Assembly: GCF_007859915.1 (NCBI RefSeq)
Contig: NZ_SJPM01000003.1
Coordinates: 447,805-511,804, forward strand
From: Neorhodopirellula pilleata
GTDB taxonomy: Bacteria; Planctomycetota; Planctomycetia; Pirellulales; Pirellulaceae
Direction of reading: 5' to 3'
Length of the DNA stretch: 64,000 bases
This document shows, in pieces, positions 9,521 to 17,647 of this stretch. A program made the translations under genes and the position numbers. Below the pieces are notes generated by a model that made no database searches, was not told the DNA's origin, and worked only from the letters and a program-made list of their open reading frames with translations. Position 1 is the first letter of the stretch. Each line of letters begins with the position of its first letter.

Positions 9521-12500
9521 GAATCCGACAACTCGATCTGATCCGCATCGGTCCGTTTACCAATCAATCTTTGACGTTCAACGATCGACCGATTGCCGAA
9601 GACTTGTTTGCTGAAAGTTCGTTCGACTTCCATTTGGTCTACGGTCCCAACGAAGCCGGCAAAAGTTCATCGCTGCGAGCGCTCACGCAGTGGTTATTTG
9701 GGATCGCCGGTGAAACCAAATGCCGCGACCATTTTGTTCACGCGTACAAAGACTTGCGGATCGGTGGAACGATCCAAAGCCACGACGGCGACACGCTGAC
9801 GTGCATTCGACGGCCCGGCGGTCAGGCTTCGTTGCGAGCCGAAGGAGACCGAAAGAAACTCGATCCGTCCGTGCTATCTGAGTTTCTCGGCGGCTTGACC
9901 CGGGAACAATTCGAGACGCAATTCGGGATCGACATTCACCAACTCACCAACGGCGGCAAGGCGATTGCCACCGGCGGCGGCGAGATTGGCGAATCCTTAT
10001 TTGCCGCCGGATCAGGGTCGGCCAACATGCCGACAATCCAAAAGCAACTCGATGATCAGTGCGAAGCGTTGTTCAAACCGTCCATCGCGACCAAACCGAT
10101 TATCAACGCCTCCATCGCCGACCTGAACGCGGCTCGCAAAGAGGTACGCGAGAAAAGCGTCAAGAGCAAAGATTGGCAACGCCGTTTTGACGAACTGGCG
10201 GAGTTAAGAACGGAGAAAGTTAAGCTCGATCAACAACAAATCGAACTGCAAGGCGAGCGAGATCGGCTCGGCCGAATCCGTGATGCGTTGCCCGCGATCG
10301 GACAATGGAACGACCAACAACGCGAACGGGCCGACTTGGGAGAAGTCATTCGTTTGCGAGACGACTTTGTTTCCCAACGCGTCCAGGTTTCTTCCGAATT
10401 GACGGCCGCCCGTTCCGCACAAAAACTCGCGACCGAGGAAATTGAATCACTCTCGGCCAAGCTCGAGAAACTCGGCGACCGGCCGATGATCTTGGATCAC
10501 GCCTCCGCCGTCGAAAGCTTGTTCGAAAACCTCAGCCTCTATCGGCAATGGGTTCAAACGTCGCCGACCCTCGCGGCGCGGCATCGTCAATTGCAAACCA
10601 GTGTCCAAGACGCGCTGAAGACACTCGGCAAAGAACCAGATTGGAAAAACGCCGACGCCTTGCGGATCAGGCCGGATGTTCGTGTTCGGATACGCGACCT
10701 CGCCGAGCAACGATCAGGCTTGTTCGCTTCGGTCGAACAAGCCAAACGGGAACTCAACCGCCGAAGCGTGGATCTCGAAAGCCTCACCGCTCGCTGGCAA
10801 ACACTGTCACCTCCCGACGACGCCACGGGGCTCAAGCGAACGATCGCGGCGGCACAGAAACTTGGTGACCTCGACGCGACCATCGCAACCCAAACGGATT
10901 TACTTGCTGACTCTCGATCGCGGGCCGCCGGGCTGCTCGAACGCTTGCCGCTGTGGTCGGGCCGGCTCGATGACCTGGAATGTTTGTCGATCCCGAGCCC
11001 CGAAACCGTGCTGCGTTTTACCCGCGATTTCGAGCTGGTCGATCAAACGCTTCACTCGCTGAACGACGAACTCAAACGGATTCAAGACGAAGTCGCGACG
11101 GTCGAAGAATCGTTGCACACGCTGACGATGCAAACGGACGTCCCCACCGAAGAATCCTTGGCTCAAGCTCGCGATCAACGCGATCAACAATGGTCGGAAC
11201 TGCAAGTTCAACTGCGTTCGACATCCGATCCGAACCAAGACGACCGTCTCGACGAATCTATCGCGGAATTGACCGAATCCGTTCGGCTTTGCGACGAAAT
11301 GAGCGATCGGCTGCGCCGCGAAGCCCAACGTGTTTCGGAGAAGGCCAGGCTGCTTGGTGCTTTGCAGCGATGTCGAATTCAAATCGAGAACAACACCGCC
11401 GCTCGCGATGAGGCGCAGGGTGAACAGGAATCGATCCAGAAAGCTTGGTTGGTTGTTTGGGAGCCCTCCGGTATCACGCCGATATCGCCGTCGGAAATGA
11501 CCGGTTGGCTGGCCAAGTATGACGAGTTGATCGAACTGTCGGAGCGCATCCGCGGACAACGCGGCGAACTCGAACGTCAAACCAAGATTCGGCAAGAACA
11601 CCTTGACGCGTTGCAAGTTTATCTTCCGAACAAAGTGAATGATTCGTCATTGTCGACCGCCTTGGACGCGTGCGTTGACCGATTGGACGCCAATACAACC
11701 GCCCTGCAACAATTCCAACAACTGTCCCAGCAGATCGAGGATTTGCAGAAAGAGAAGTCCAGCGCGGAGACCGACTATGCCGAATGCGAACAAGCCAAGA
11801 CGCAATGGCAATCGCAGTGGCAACATGCCATGGTCTCCCTGCAATGTGACGAGGAACTTTCGGCCAAAGAAGCTCAAGCGGTCTTGGACACGATTGACCA
11901 GTTAGTCGCCGACATGGACGCCGTGGCCCAAGTCGGTGACCAAATCCAAACCAATCAACAACAAATCGAAAGTTTTAAAAGCCAGATCATAGCTTTAACC
12001 GAATCGCTCGGCGGCGAGGATTTCGTTATGAAATCTGAGACGTCGCCCGATCAAGTCGTGGCGTACTTGCACGATCGACTCAAACGAGCTCGCACCGAGC
12101 AAACGTCTCGAGACCATTTGCTTTCACAACGACAAGAAGCCGAGACGCGATGTCAAAAATCGAGCGCCGATATCGAAGTTCAGATGGCCAAGTTGTCGCA
12201 ACTTTGCCGGGAGGCACAATGTGATTCCGCCGATCAATTGCCTGAAATCGAACAGAGATCAATCCGTTGCCGCGGGATCGATCAAGCGATCGCGGAAAAA
12301 GCAAGCGAACTACGTGGGCTCGCCCAAGGCGCCGATCTCGAAACGTTCATCGCCGAGGCCTTGCAGGAAGATCCCGATCGTTTGAACCCGCGAATCGAAC
12401 AACTCAACGAACAACTCACCCTAATCGAACGGGAACGCACCGAACGCTCCAAAACGATCTGGGAGCGTGAACACGAATTCAAACAGATCGACGGCAACGA

Positions 12501-13068
12501 TCAAGCCGCGATCGCCAACGAGAACGCCGAAGAGGTCATCGCCCGATTGCAAACCCAAGTCGACCAATATGTACGAACCAAACTCGGGTCGGCCATGTTG
12601 CGAAGCGCCGTCGCCCGCTACCGCAAGCGGAATCAAGGCCCCGTTCTCAAGCGAGCCAGCGAACTGTTCGCGAGCTTTACGCTCAGTAGTTTTTCCGGGA
12701 TCGACACCGATACTAACGATGAAAACGAAAACGTCATCGTGGGAGTTCGAGGCGGAGAACACTCAACCGATCGGAGGTTGATTACCGTCGACCAGATGAG
12801 CGAAGGAACCTGCGATCAACTTTTCCTCGCGTTGCGAATCGCGTCGTTGGAATGGCATCTCGAATCCAATCCCCCCGTGCCGTTTATCGTCGACGACATT
12901 CTCCTGAAATTCGACGATCAACGGTCCGCCGCGACATTGCGTTGCCTAGGCGAGTTGTCGTGCAAAACCCAAGTGATCCTGTTCACGCACCACGAGCATT
13001 TAATCGACGTCGCGCGGGAAGCACTGCCGGCAGATGTTTTGCAAGTCCATTCACTGGGCAAAGCTTGA
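9517..13068 (+). CDS. yhaN: YhaN-type SMC/Rad50-like ATPase
   Basis: Large ATPase partner of the YhaO nuclease, 1,183 residues. Start ATG at 9517 overlaps the yhaO stop. The N-terminus (MRIRQLDLIRIGPF) leads to Walker A GPNEAGKSS near residues 45-53, and IDIHQLTNGGKAIATGG follows as in YhaN proteins. The middle (about 200-1000) is long coiled-coil sequence rich in Gln, Glu, Arg and Leu. The C-terminal head has the ABC-like signature QMSEGTCDQLFLALR, Walker B VPFIVDDILLKFDD and the final HHEHLIDVAREALP switch-histidine region. This split-head architecture matches SbcC/Rad50/YhaN. The pair probably processes DNA breaks. A REP locus begins 62 bp after the stop. Confidence 0.9.
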   Translation: MRIRQLDLIRIGPFTNQSLTFNDRPIAEDLFAESSFDFHLVYGPNEAGKSSSLRALTQWLFGIAGETKCRDHFVHAYKDLRIGGTIQSHDGDTLTCIRRPGGQASLRAEGDRKKLDPSVLSEFLGGLTREQFETQFGIDIHQLTNGGKAIATGGGEIGESLFAAGSGSANMPTIQKQLDDQCEALFKPSIATKPIINASIADLNAARKEVREKSVKSKDWQRRFDELAELRTEKVKLDQQQIELQGERDRLGRIRDALPAIGQWNDQQRERADLGEVIRLRDDFVSQRVQVSSELTAARSAQKLATEEIESLSAKLEKLGDRPMILDHASAVESLFENLSLYRQWVQTSPTLAARHRQLQTSVQDALKTLGKEPDWKNADALRIRPDVRVRIRDLAEQRSGLFASVEQAKRELNRRSVDLESLTARWQTLSPPDDATGLKRTIAAAQKLGDLDATIATQTDLLADSRSRAAGLLERLPLWSGRLDDLECLSIPSPETVLRFTRDFELVDQTLHSLNDELKRIQDEVATVEESLHTLTMQTDVPTEESLAQARDQRDQQWSELQVQLRSTSDPNQDDRLDESIAELTESVRLCDEMSDRLRREAQRVSEKARLLGALQRCRIQIENNTAARDEAQGEQESIQKAWLVVWEPSGITPISPSEMTGWLAKYDELIELSERIRGQRGELERQTKIRQEHLDALQVYLPNKVNDSSLSTALDACVDRLDANTTALQQFQQLSQQIEDLQKEKSSAETDYAECEQAKTQWQSQWQHAMVSLQCDEELSAKEAQAVLDTIDQLVADMDAVAQVGDQIQTNQQQIESFKSQIIALTESLGGEDFVMKSETSPDQVVAYLHDRLKRARTEQTSRDHLLSQRQEAETRCQKSSADIEVQMAKLSQLCREAQCDSADQLPEIEQRSIRCRGIDQAIAEKASELRGLAQGADLETFIAEALQEDPDRLNPRIEQLNEQLTLIERERTERSKTIWEREHEFKQIDGNDQAAIANENAEEVIARLQTQVDQYVRTKLGSAMLRSAVARYRKRNQGPVLKRASELFASFTLSSFSGIDTDTNDENENVIVGVRGGEHSTDRRLITVDQMSEGTCDQLFLALRIASLEWHLESNPPVPFIVDDILLKFDDQRSAATLRCLGELSCKTQVILFTHHEHLIDVAREALPADVLQVHSLGKA

Positions 13069-13130
13069 ACCAACGATTGCTGAACTTTTTGGGTTGCGCA
13101 AAAGTTTTTTCGAAAAATGGCAGGCGGGCG

Positions 13131-13240
13131 GGAGTCGCGGAGCGACGGAAGCGATTCGCCCCATGCGTGAGCATGGGGTGTGGATCCGCGGCCCCCATGC
13201 TGACGCATGGGGCTACATGCTATCGCGGCTCCGCCGCTGG
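13131..13240. repeat. REP locus R1 (RAYT-type palindromes), overlapping the next gene's 3' end
   Basis: Two convergent units. The first has AGTCGCGGAGCGACGG (13133-13148) followed by the palindrome CCCCATGCGTGAGCATGGGG (13159-13178). The second is its inverse, CCCCATGCTGACGCATGGGG (13193-13212), followed by CTAC (GTAG on the other strand) and a GC-rich hairpin ending at 13240. The same units, with CCCCACGC/GCGTGGGG stems, surround the transposase at 20887-21351. The A/T and G/C change in the stem is matched on both arms. The minus-strand gene at 13220-14707 ends inside this unit. Confidence 0.88.
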
Positions 13241-14707
13241 AAGCGTGCTCGGACGAATGTTTTCGAAATACTGACGGACCGTTTCGCGATGACCGAGCGG
13301 CAACGGTTCGCTGTCCAAGACCGCTTCGGCTTGGTTGCGGAACTTTTGGTATTGGTTCGCGTATAGTCGGGCCGCGTCCTGTTCGCCTTCGGGGGCCGCG
13401 ATCACTTCGGATTCACTCGGGCCGTCGCCCTGTTGTCCGGTCAGCTGTTCTTGATTGCGTGTCGCGTCGAGCCGCGTCGCCTCTCCGTCGTTCGCTTTTC
13501 CGGTCGCACCACGTCCCCACGAGTTCTTGGGGCTGTTGCTCTTGCTCGCATTGTTGCCTCCATTCTTTCCGCCCCGGCATTGACTTTTGCATTGGGACAA
13601 CTTGTTCAATTGGCACGCCATGCATTCGCCGATCTTTTTGCATTGGCTTTGGCTCTTGCAAAGCCCCGCCAACTTGCACATCCCGTCTTTGCATTCGGAT
13701 AAGTTCTTCGATTCCAATCCGGCCTGCATCTGCTCGGCGGCACCGGACAGTTTGCCTTGTTTGCCGGCCGGTAATTTCGACAAGAACTTTTTCAAGTTGT
13801 CCGCCACGGCGCGGCGTTCTTTATCGCTCAAATCCGCCGGGTCGATCTTTTCGAGTTTTTCGGATGCCTTGTCGTAGTCGCCTTCCTTCATCGCGGCCGC
13901 AGCCGCCTTCATCGCTTCAGATGGCTCGATCGCCGCCGCGAGGGCTTGCATTTGGGCATCGGTCATTTCCAATTGCATCGCTTCACGAGCTGATTGGATG
14001 GCTTGCTCCATTTGCGACAGTGTCGCCAACATGTCCCGCTCGTCCATCGATTCCTTTTCGAGTTCCTCAATCAAGTCGTCGAGCTTCTCGGTCAGTTCAT
14101 CTAACTCCGGCTGGTCGATGTTCTCTTTGAGTTGTTCCAATTCATCGAGCATCGTCTCACGCAAGTCGTCAGCTTGATCGACCGCGAGAGCGACGGGCAT
14201 CGCATCGATTCCCGAGTCGAGCGGCGGACGGGCCAATCCCAACAACGCCGTCGCGATCACCAGCATTGATGCGGCCGAATACAACGCGGGTCGGTTGGCG
14301 GTGATGGGGACGCAAGCCTGCGGATTGATTTGACTTAGATGCCGACGGGCGTCGTCGGCTTGCAACAACCGAACCGGATCGGCGTCACATTGGAACTGCA
14401 GCCCCGAGATCGTGCGATCCTTCAACTGGTAATGTTGATCCACCAATCGCGCCGTGACGCTCGAAGGCACGGGAACCAGTGCACCGACCAACGCACCGGC
14501 CGACGCAAACGCGAGCATCACAACGGGCAACACCATCCAAGATACCGGTGCGACCGCGACGCTGATGCAAGCGACAATCAACGCGACGAAACAACCGGCC
14601 GCCAACCCGACGCTGGCCCAATGCCCCACATTACGAAGCCGGATACGCTGCGAAACGCTCGCGAGCAAACTTTCGATCGTCGGGAGATCCGATGTCGGTG
14701 TCGTCAT
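13220..14707 (-). CDS. Membrane protein with coiled coil and cysteine cluster; last gene of the MoxR/VWA unit
   Basis: 495 residues, no family securely recognised (reminiscent of DUF4175-like proteins that follow MoxR/VWA genes). Two membrane segments lie near residues 25-80 and a third near 140-160, followed by an acidic coiled coil (LDELEQLKENIDQPELDELT, about 185-235). A Gln/Lys-rich stretch holds eight cysteines between residues 339 and 377 (CKDGMCKLAGLC, CKKIGECMACQL, CKSQC). The rest is low complexity. The ATG at 14707 has AGGAA 8 nt upstream (14716-14720 on the plus strand); an ATG at 14755 is possible. The last six residues (PAAEPR) and the stop come from the REP unit at 13193-13240, so the C-terminus may have been altered by repeat insertion. 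Confidence 0.75.
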   Translation of the reverse strand: MTTPTSDLPTIESLLASVSQRIRLRNVGHWASVGLAAGCFVALIVACISVAVAPVSWMVLPVVMLAFASAGALVGALVPVPSSVTARLVDQHYQLKDRTISGLQFQCDADPVRLLQADDARRHLSQINPQACVPITANRPALYSAASMLVIATALLGLARPPLDSGIDAMPVALAVDQADDLRETMLDELEQLKENIDQPELDELTEKLDDLIEELEKESMDERDMLATLSQMEQAIQSAREAMQLEMTDAQMQALAAAIEPSEAMKAAAAAMKEGDYDKASEKLEKIDPADLSDKERRAVADNLKKFLSKLPAGKQGKLSGAAEQMQAGLESKNLSECKDGMCKLAGLCKSQSQCKKIGECMACQLNKLSQCKSQCRGGKNGGNNASKSNSPKNSWGRGATGKANDGEATRLDATRNQEQLTGQQGDGPSESEVIAAPEGEQDAARLYANQYQKFRNQAEAVLDSEPLPLGHRETVRQYFENIRPSTLPAAEPR

Positions 14708-14832
14708 GGCTTGGATTCCTGTAGAAACCGGTGAAGGGTTCGATTCAACAGACATTCTAGGGGTCCGCCCAACCCACCGCGACGCAAAAGCACGAAATTT
14801 TCGCTGCAATGCCCCCGCAACCCTCGCCTCCC

Positions 14833-14953
14833 CTCGTTCCCAGGCTCCCGCCTGGGAACGCGATGCGCCGCAGGCTCCCGCCTGCCGAGTTCAGTGACCA
14901 GGAGGCGGGAGCCTCCAAGACAGTGCGTTACCAGGCGAGAGCCTGGGAACGAG
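14833..14953. repeat. Short palindromic element with CTCGTTCCCAGGCTC ends
   Basis: Ends CTCGTTCCCAGGCTCCCGCC (14833-14852) and its inverse (14931-14953, one mismatch in 23). Inside are further small hairpins: CCCAGGCTCCCGCCTGGG and copies of AGGCTCCCGCCT facing GGAGGCGGGAGCCTCC. It shares its ends with the longer elements at 7384 and 49591 but lacks their 65-nt central hairpin. It lies in the minus-strand operon, 9 bp after the stop of the VWA/amidotransferase-fold gene and 126 bp before the start of the next gene. Confidence 0.85.
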
Positions 14954-14962
14954 TTTTTGCGG

Positions 14963-17647
14963 CTAGGCCTGTGTCCATTCGATTCGGCGGAGGCCTACGT
15001 CGGCGATGAACAGGCTCACGGCTGCCATCAACAGCCACGGCCACATCGGGACCGGGTCGCGAGCGGTCCGGTCATCGGTGGCCAAAATTGCCTCGACATC
15101 CTCCCCGAACCGACCGCCGCTGACCTCCGAGATTTGAGTCAGCTTTGCCTCGTCGGTCGGACGCAAACGCAACTCCTCCGGATACCCGATCGCCAAACCA
15201 CGAGATTGGCGGACGGTCGTTCCGTCATTGGCAACTTGGGCTAAATCCAATTGGTACGTCCCCCGCTCAAGTGAAGGCAACTCGGCTTCGTATCGCCCCG
15301 CTGCGGTTTGTCGCATTTCGATCTTTTCCAACTTCAACTGCGGATCGATCAACGTCACCGTCGTCGGCCGCTCGTCAATGAAATTGCCGTCGTCATCGAC
15401 CACGTCCATTTGCACCGTCGTTCGTTCGTCGTCGGTTTGAATGTCGACAAAAATTCCGCGAGCGTCACTCTTACGCATCGCGTGACGGATCACCTGAGCC
15501 CAAAACGGTCCGAAGTCGGGCCACGCGAGCCACTCCGCCGCCCAACGTGCTTTGGCATCGCTGGTGAACGCGACCGTCATCCCCAACCCGTATCGCCACC
15601 AAGCCAACAACGGGTCGCCACTTTCACTGGCCAACACGAACTCACAAGTCGGTTTGGGACGCGTGACGACATAACCCAACAACAACGGCGCGAACTCCAA
15701 GTCAATGCCTTCGAGCACCTGAGTCGGCCGGACGACTTGGGGCAAGAACGGCAGTTCGTTGATCGCCGACTTACTCGCCTCGACGGTCTCCTTTGCGAAC
15801 ACCTGCGGGATGGATTGGGGGTCGTCGCAGAAGTAATAACGTCCGCCGCCGATCCGCGCGATGTCCTCGAGCAACTCCTCCGACGACCCTTGACCGAGTG
15901 CCACCGTCGACACCGTCATCCGGCTAGCGGCCATCTCGCCGGCCATTCCTTCAAAATCACCCGGCGACGAAATGCCGTCAGTCAACATGATGCAGTGTTT
16001 CAGTTTGGCTGACGCGCCGGCGAGCGCCTCGTACGCGTCCGACATCGCCGGATACATGTTCGTCCCACCGCCGGCATCGATCGTGGCGATTTGATCGATC
16101 ACGTATCCCTTGTCCGACGCCGATCGCAGCTCATTGATCCAGTAACTTTCACCGTCGAACGCGATCACGCCGATCGAATCGCGGGGACCGAGCAACTCGA
16201 CGGCCGCCCTCGCGGCGTCTTTAGCCAATTCGATCTTCTCACCTCCCATCGAACCACTCTTGTCGATCACCAACACCATCGCCAGCGACGGCTTTTCGCG
16301 TTCCTTTTCGAAGTTGCTGCGGACGGGCAAGATTTCTTCGAGTTGAGTTCGGTAATAGCCACCGAGCCCGAACGATTGATCGCCGCCCATCATCACCAAC
16401 CCGCCGCCCAAGTCTTGCACATAAGTCCGAATCACATCCATCTGCCGCATCGTCATCGCGGTCGCCGGAACGTTAGACAAGATCAAACATTCATAGCCCT
16501 GCAACTCCGAAAGCGACTGCGGCACGCCGGCGGGCGGACGAACTTCGACGTCGATCTTTTGTTCGTCGAGTGCCCATCGCAGCGAATCGGTTTGATCGGT
16601 ATCGGGATCGATCAACAACACGCGAGGCCGACCCGACGCGGCGACGATGGCGGATTGCTCGTTGTTGTCGAGCAACGTGTCGGAGTCTCCGAAACCGCGG
16701 AGCCGCGCCGCAAACGTAACTTGCCGTTGGCCCGTGACCGTTTGACGAATGCGAAACTTGGTCTCGCCGGCTTTGACTTCGATCGGTTTGGCTTCCTCGT
16801 CGCCGATCCGGATATCGCCGCGATAAACATCCAACATGCCCGTCGTGTCGGTGTTGCTGTTGACGACGACTTCCAAATAGAACGGTTCGCCTTGGCGAAC
16901 CTGAGCCGGTGCCCGCAAGCTGGCGACTTGGACTTCCGGTTCGCTGCGACCGGGCAGCGGCACGGTAAAGATCGGCATCCCCGCCGACGTCGCCGCCGCC
17001 ACGCCGTCGTCGAACGTCTCGTTGCCGTCGCTGACCAAGACGACTTTGGAAACGTACCGGGGCGGGATCGCGGCCGCCGCAGTCCGCAGCGCTGACGCCA
17101 TGTCGGTCCCGTACTCTGGTTCAGGCTCGAGTTCCATGGCTGGTTTGGCCGGTCGTTCGGCGTCGGCGTCCAACTCCGTGTCTTCGGATTCCGAATCGGA
17201 TTGCTCTAGTGCAACGACTTGTTCCTGCACGATCGGGCGATGCGTTTGCGTCAGCTCGCCGGGGACGCGGTCGAACTCTAAAAAACGCAGCTCGATGTCT
17301 TCGCGCAGATCCGCCGCCCGGGCCAGTGTTTCGGCAAACCGATCGGCGACCTCGCCCGCTGCCGCGTCGATGCTGGCGCTGCGGTCGATCGCTACCACGA
17401 TCATTTGACGCTGCGTCGCTCGCAACCAAACCAATCCGGTCAATGCCAGAGTCAACAGCAAGACGACAACGATCCGAACGGCTAAACTGACACGACGCTG
17501 CCAAACGGGAAAATCGCTGAGGCTACGGACATGAAACCACAACAAAACCGGAATCGCGATCAACAGCCACGCCAGCAACTCCGGCCGCATCCATTCCCAA
17601 ACGCTCGCGGCCAACATCGATGGAAGACTGGCGATTGGTTCGCTCAT
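14963..17647 (-). CDS. Membrane-anchored double-VWA protein with amidotransferase-like domain
   Basis: 894 residues. Two N-terminal membrane segments (LLAWLLIAIPVLLWF, IVVVLLLTLALTGLVWL) precede a VWA-like domain with AIDRSASID near 85-93. An acidic linker (EQSDSESEDTELDADAE) follows. After a beta-rich region, residues about 340-445 look like a class I glutamine amidotransferase fold (RVLLIDPDTDQTDS, GGLVMMGGDQSFGLGGY), typical of this family and usually without catalytic Cys. The second VWA domain carries the full MIDAS start VIDKSGSMGG near 460 and LTDGISSPGD. A final membrane segment (PMWPWLLMAAVSLFIADVGL) leads to the C-terminus. The ATG at 17647 overlaps the upstream stop (ATGA). Probably an envelope protein whose MIDAS domains bind partners under MoxR control. 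Confidence 0.87.
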   Translation of the reverse strand: MSEPIASLPSMLAASVWEWMRPELLAWLLIAIPVLLWFHVRSLSDFPVWQRRVSLAVRIVVVLLLTLALTGLVWLRATQRQMIVVAIDRSASIDAAAGEVADRFAETLARAADLREDIELRFLEFDRVPGELTQTHRPIVQEQVVALEQSDSESEDTELDADAERPAKPAMELEPEPEYGTDMASALRTAAAAIPPRYVSKVVLVSDGNETFDDGVAAATSAGMPIFTVPLPGRSEPEVQVASLRAPAQVRQGEPFYLEVVVNSNTDTTGMLDVYRGDIRIGDEEAKPIEVKAGETKFRIRQTVTGQRQVTFAARLRGFGDSDTLLDNNEQSAIVAASGRPRVLLIDPDTDQTDSLRWALDEQKIDVEVRPPAGVPQSLSELQGYECLILSNVPATAMTMRQMDVIRTYVQDLGGGLVMMGGDQSFGLGGYYRTQLEEILPVRSNFEKEREKPSLAMVLVIDKSGSMGGEKIELAKDAARAAVELLGPRDSIGVIAFDGESYWINELRSASDKGYVIDQIATIDAGGGTNMYPAMSDAYEALAGASAKLKHCIMLTDGISSPGDFEGMAGEMAASRMTVSTVALGQGSSEELLEDIARIGGGRYYFCDDPQSIPQVFAKETVEASKSAINELPFLPQVVRPTQVLEGIDLEFAPLLLGYVVTRPKPTCEFVLASESGDPLLAWWRYGLGMTVAFTSDAKARWAAEWLAWPDFGPFWAQVIRHAMRKSDARGIFVDIQTDDERTTVQMDVVDDDGNFIDERPTTVTLIDPQLKLEKIEMRQTAAGRYEAELPSLERGTYQLDLAQVANDGTTVRQSRGLAIGYPEELRLRPTDEAKLTQISEVSGGRFGEDVEAILATDDRTARDPVPMWPWLLMAAVSLFIADVGLRRIEWTQA

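Noticed and set aside
15308..17095. Two long plus-strand frames (234 and 334 residues) opposite the VWA/amidotransferase-fold gene
   Set aside because: Arg/His/Asp-rich translations without any domain; the minus-strand frame has clear VWA motifs and operon overlaps.
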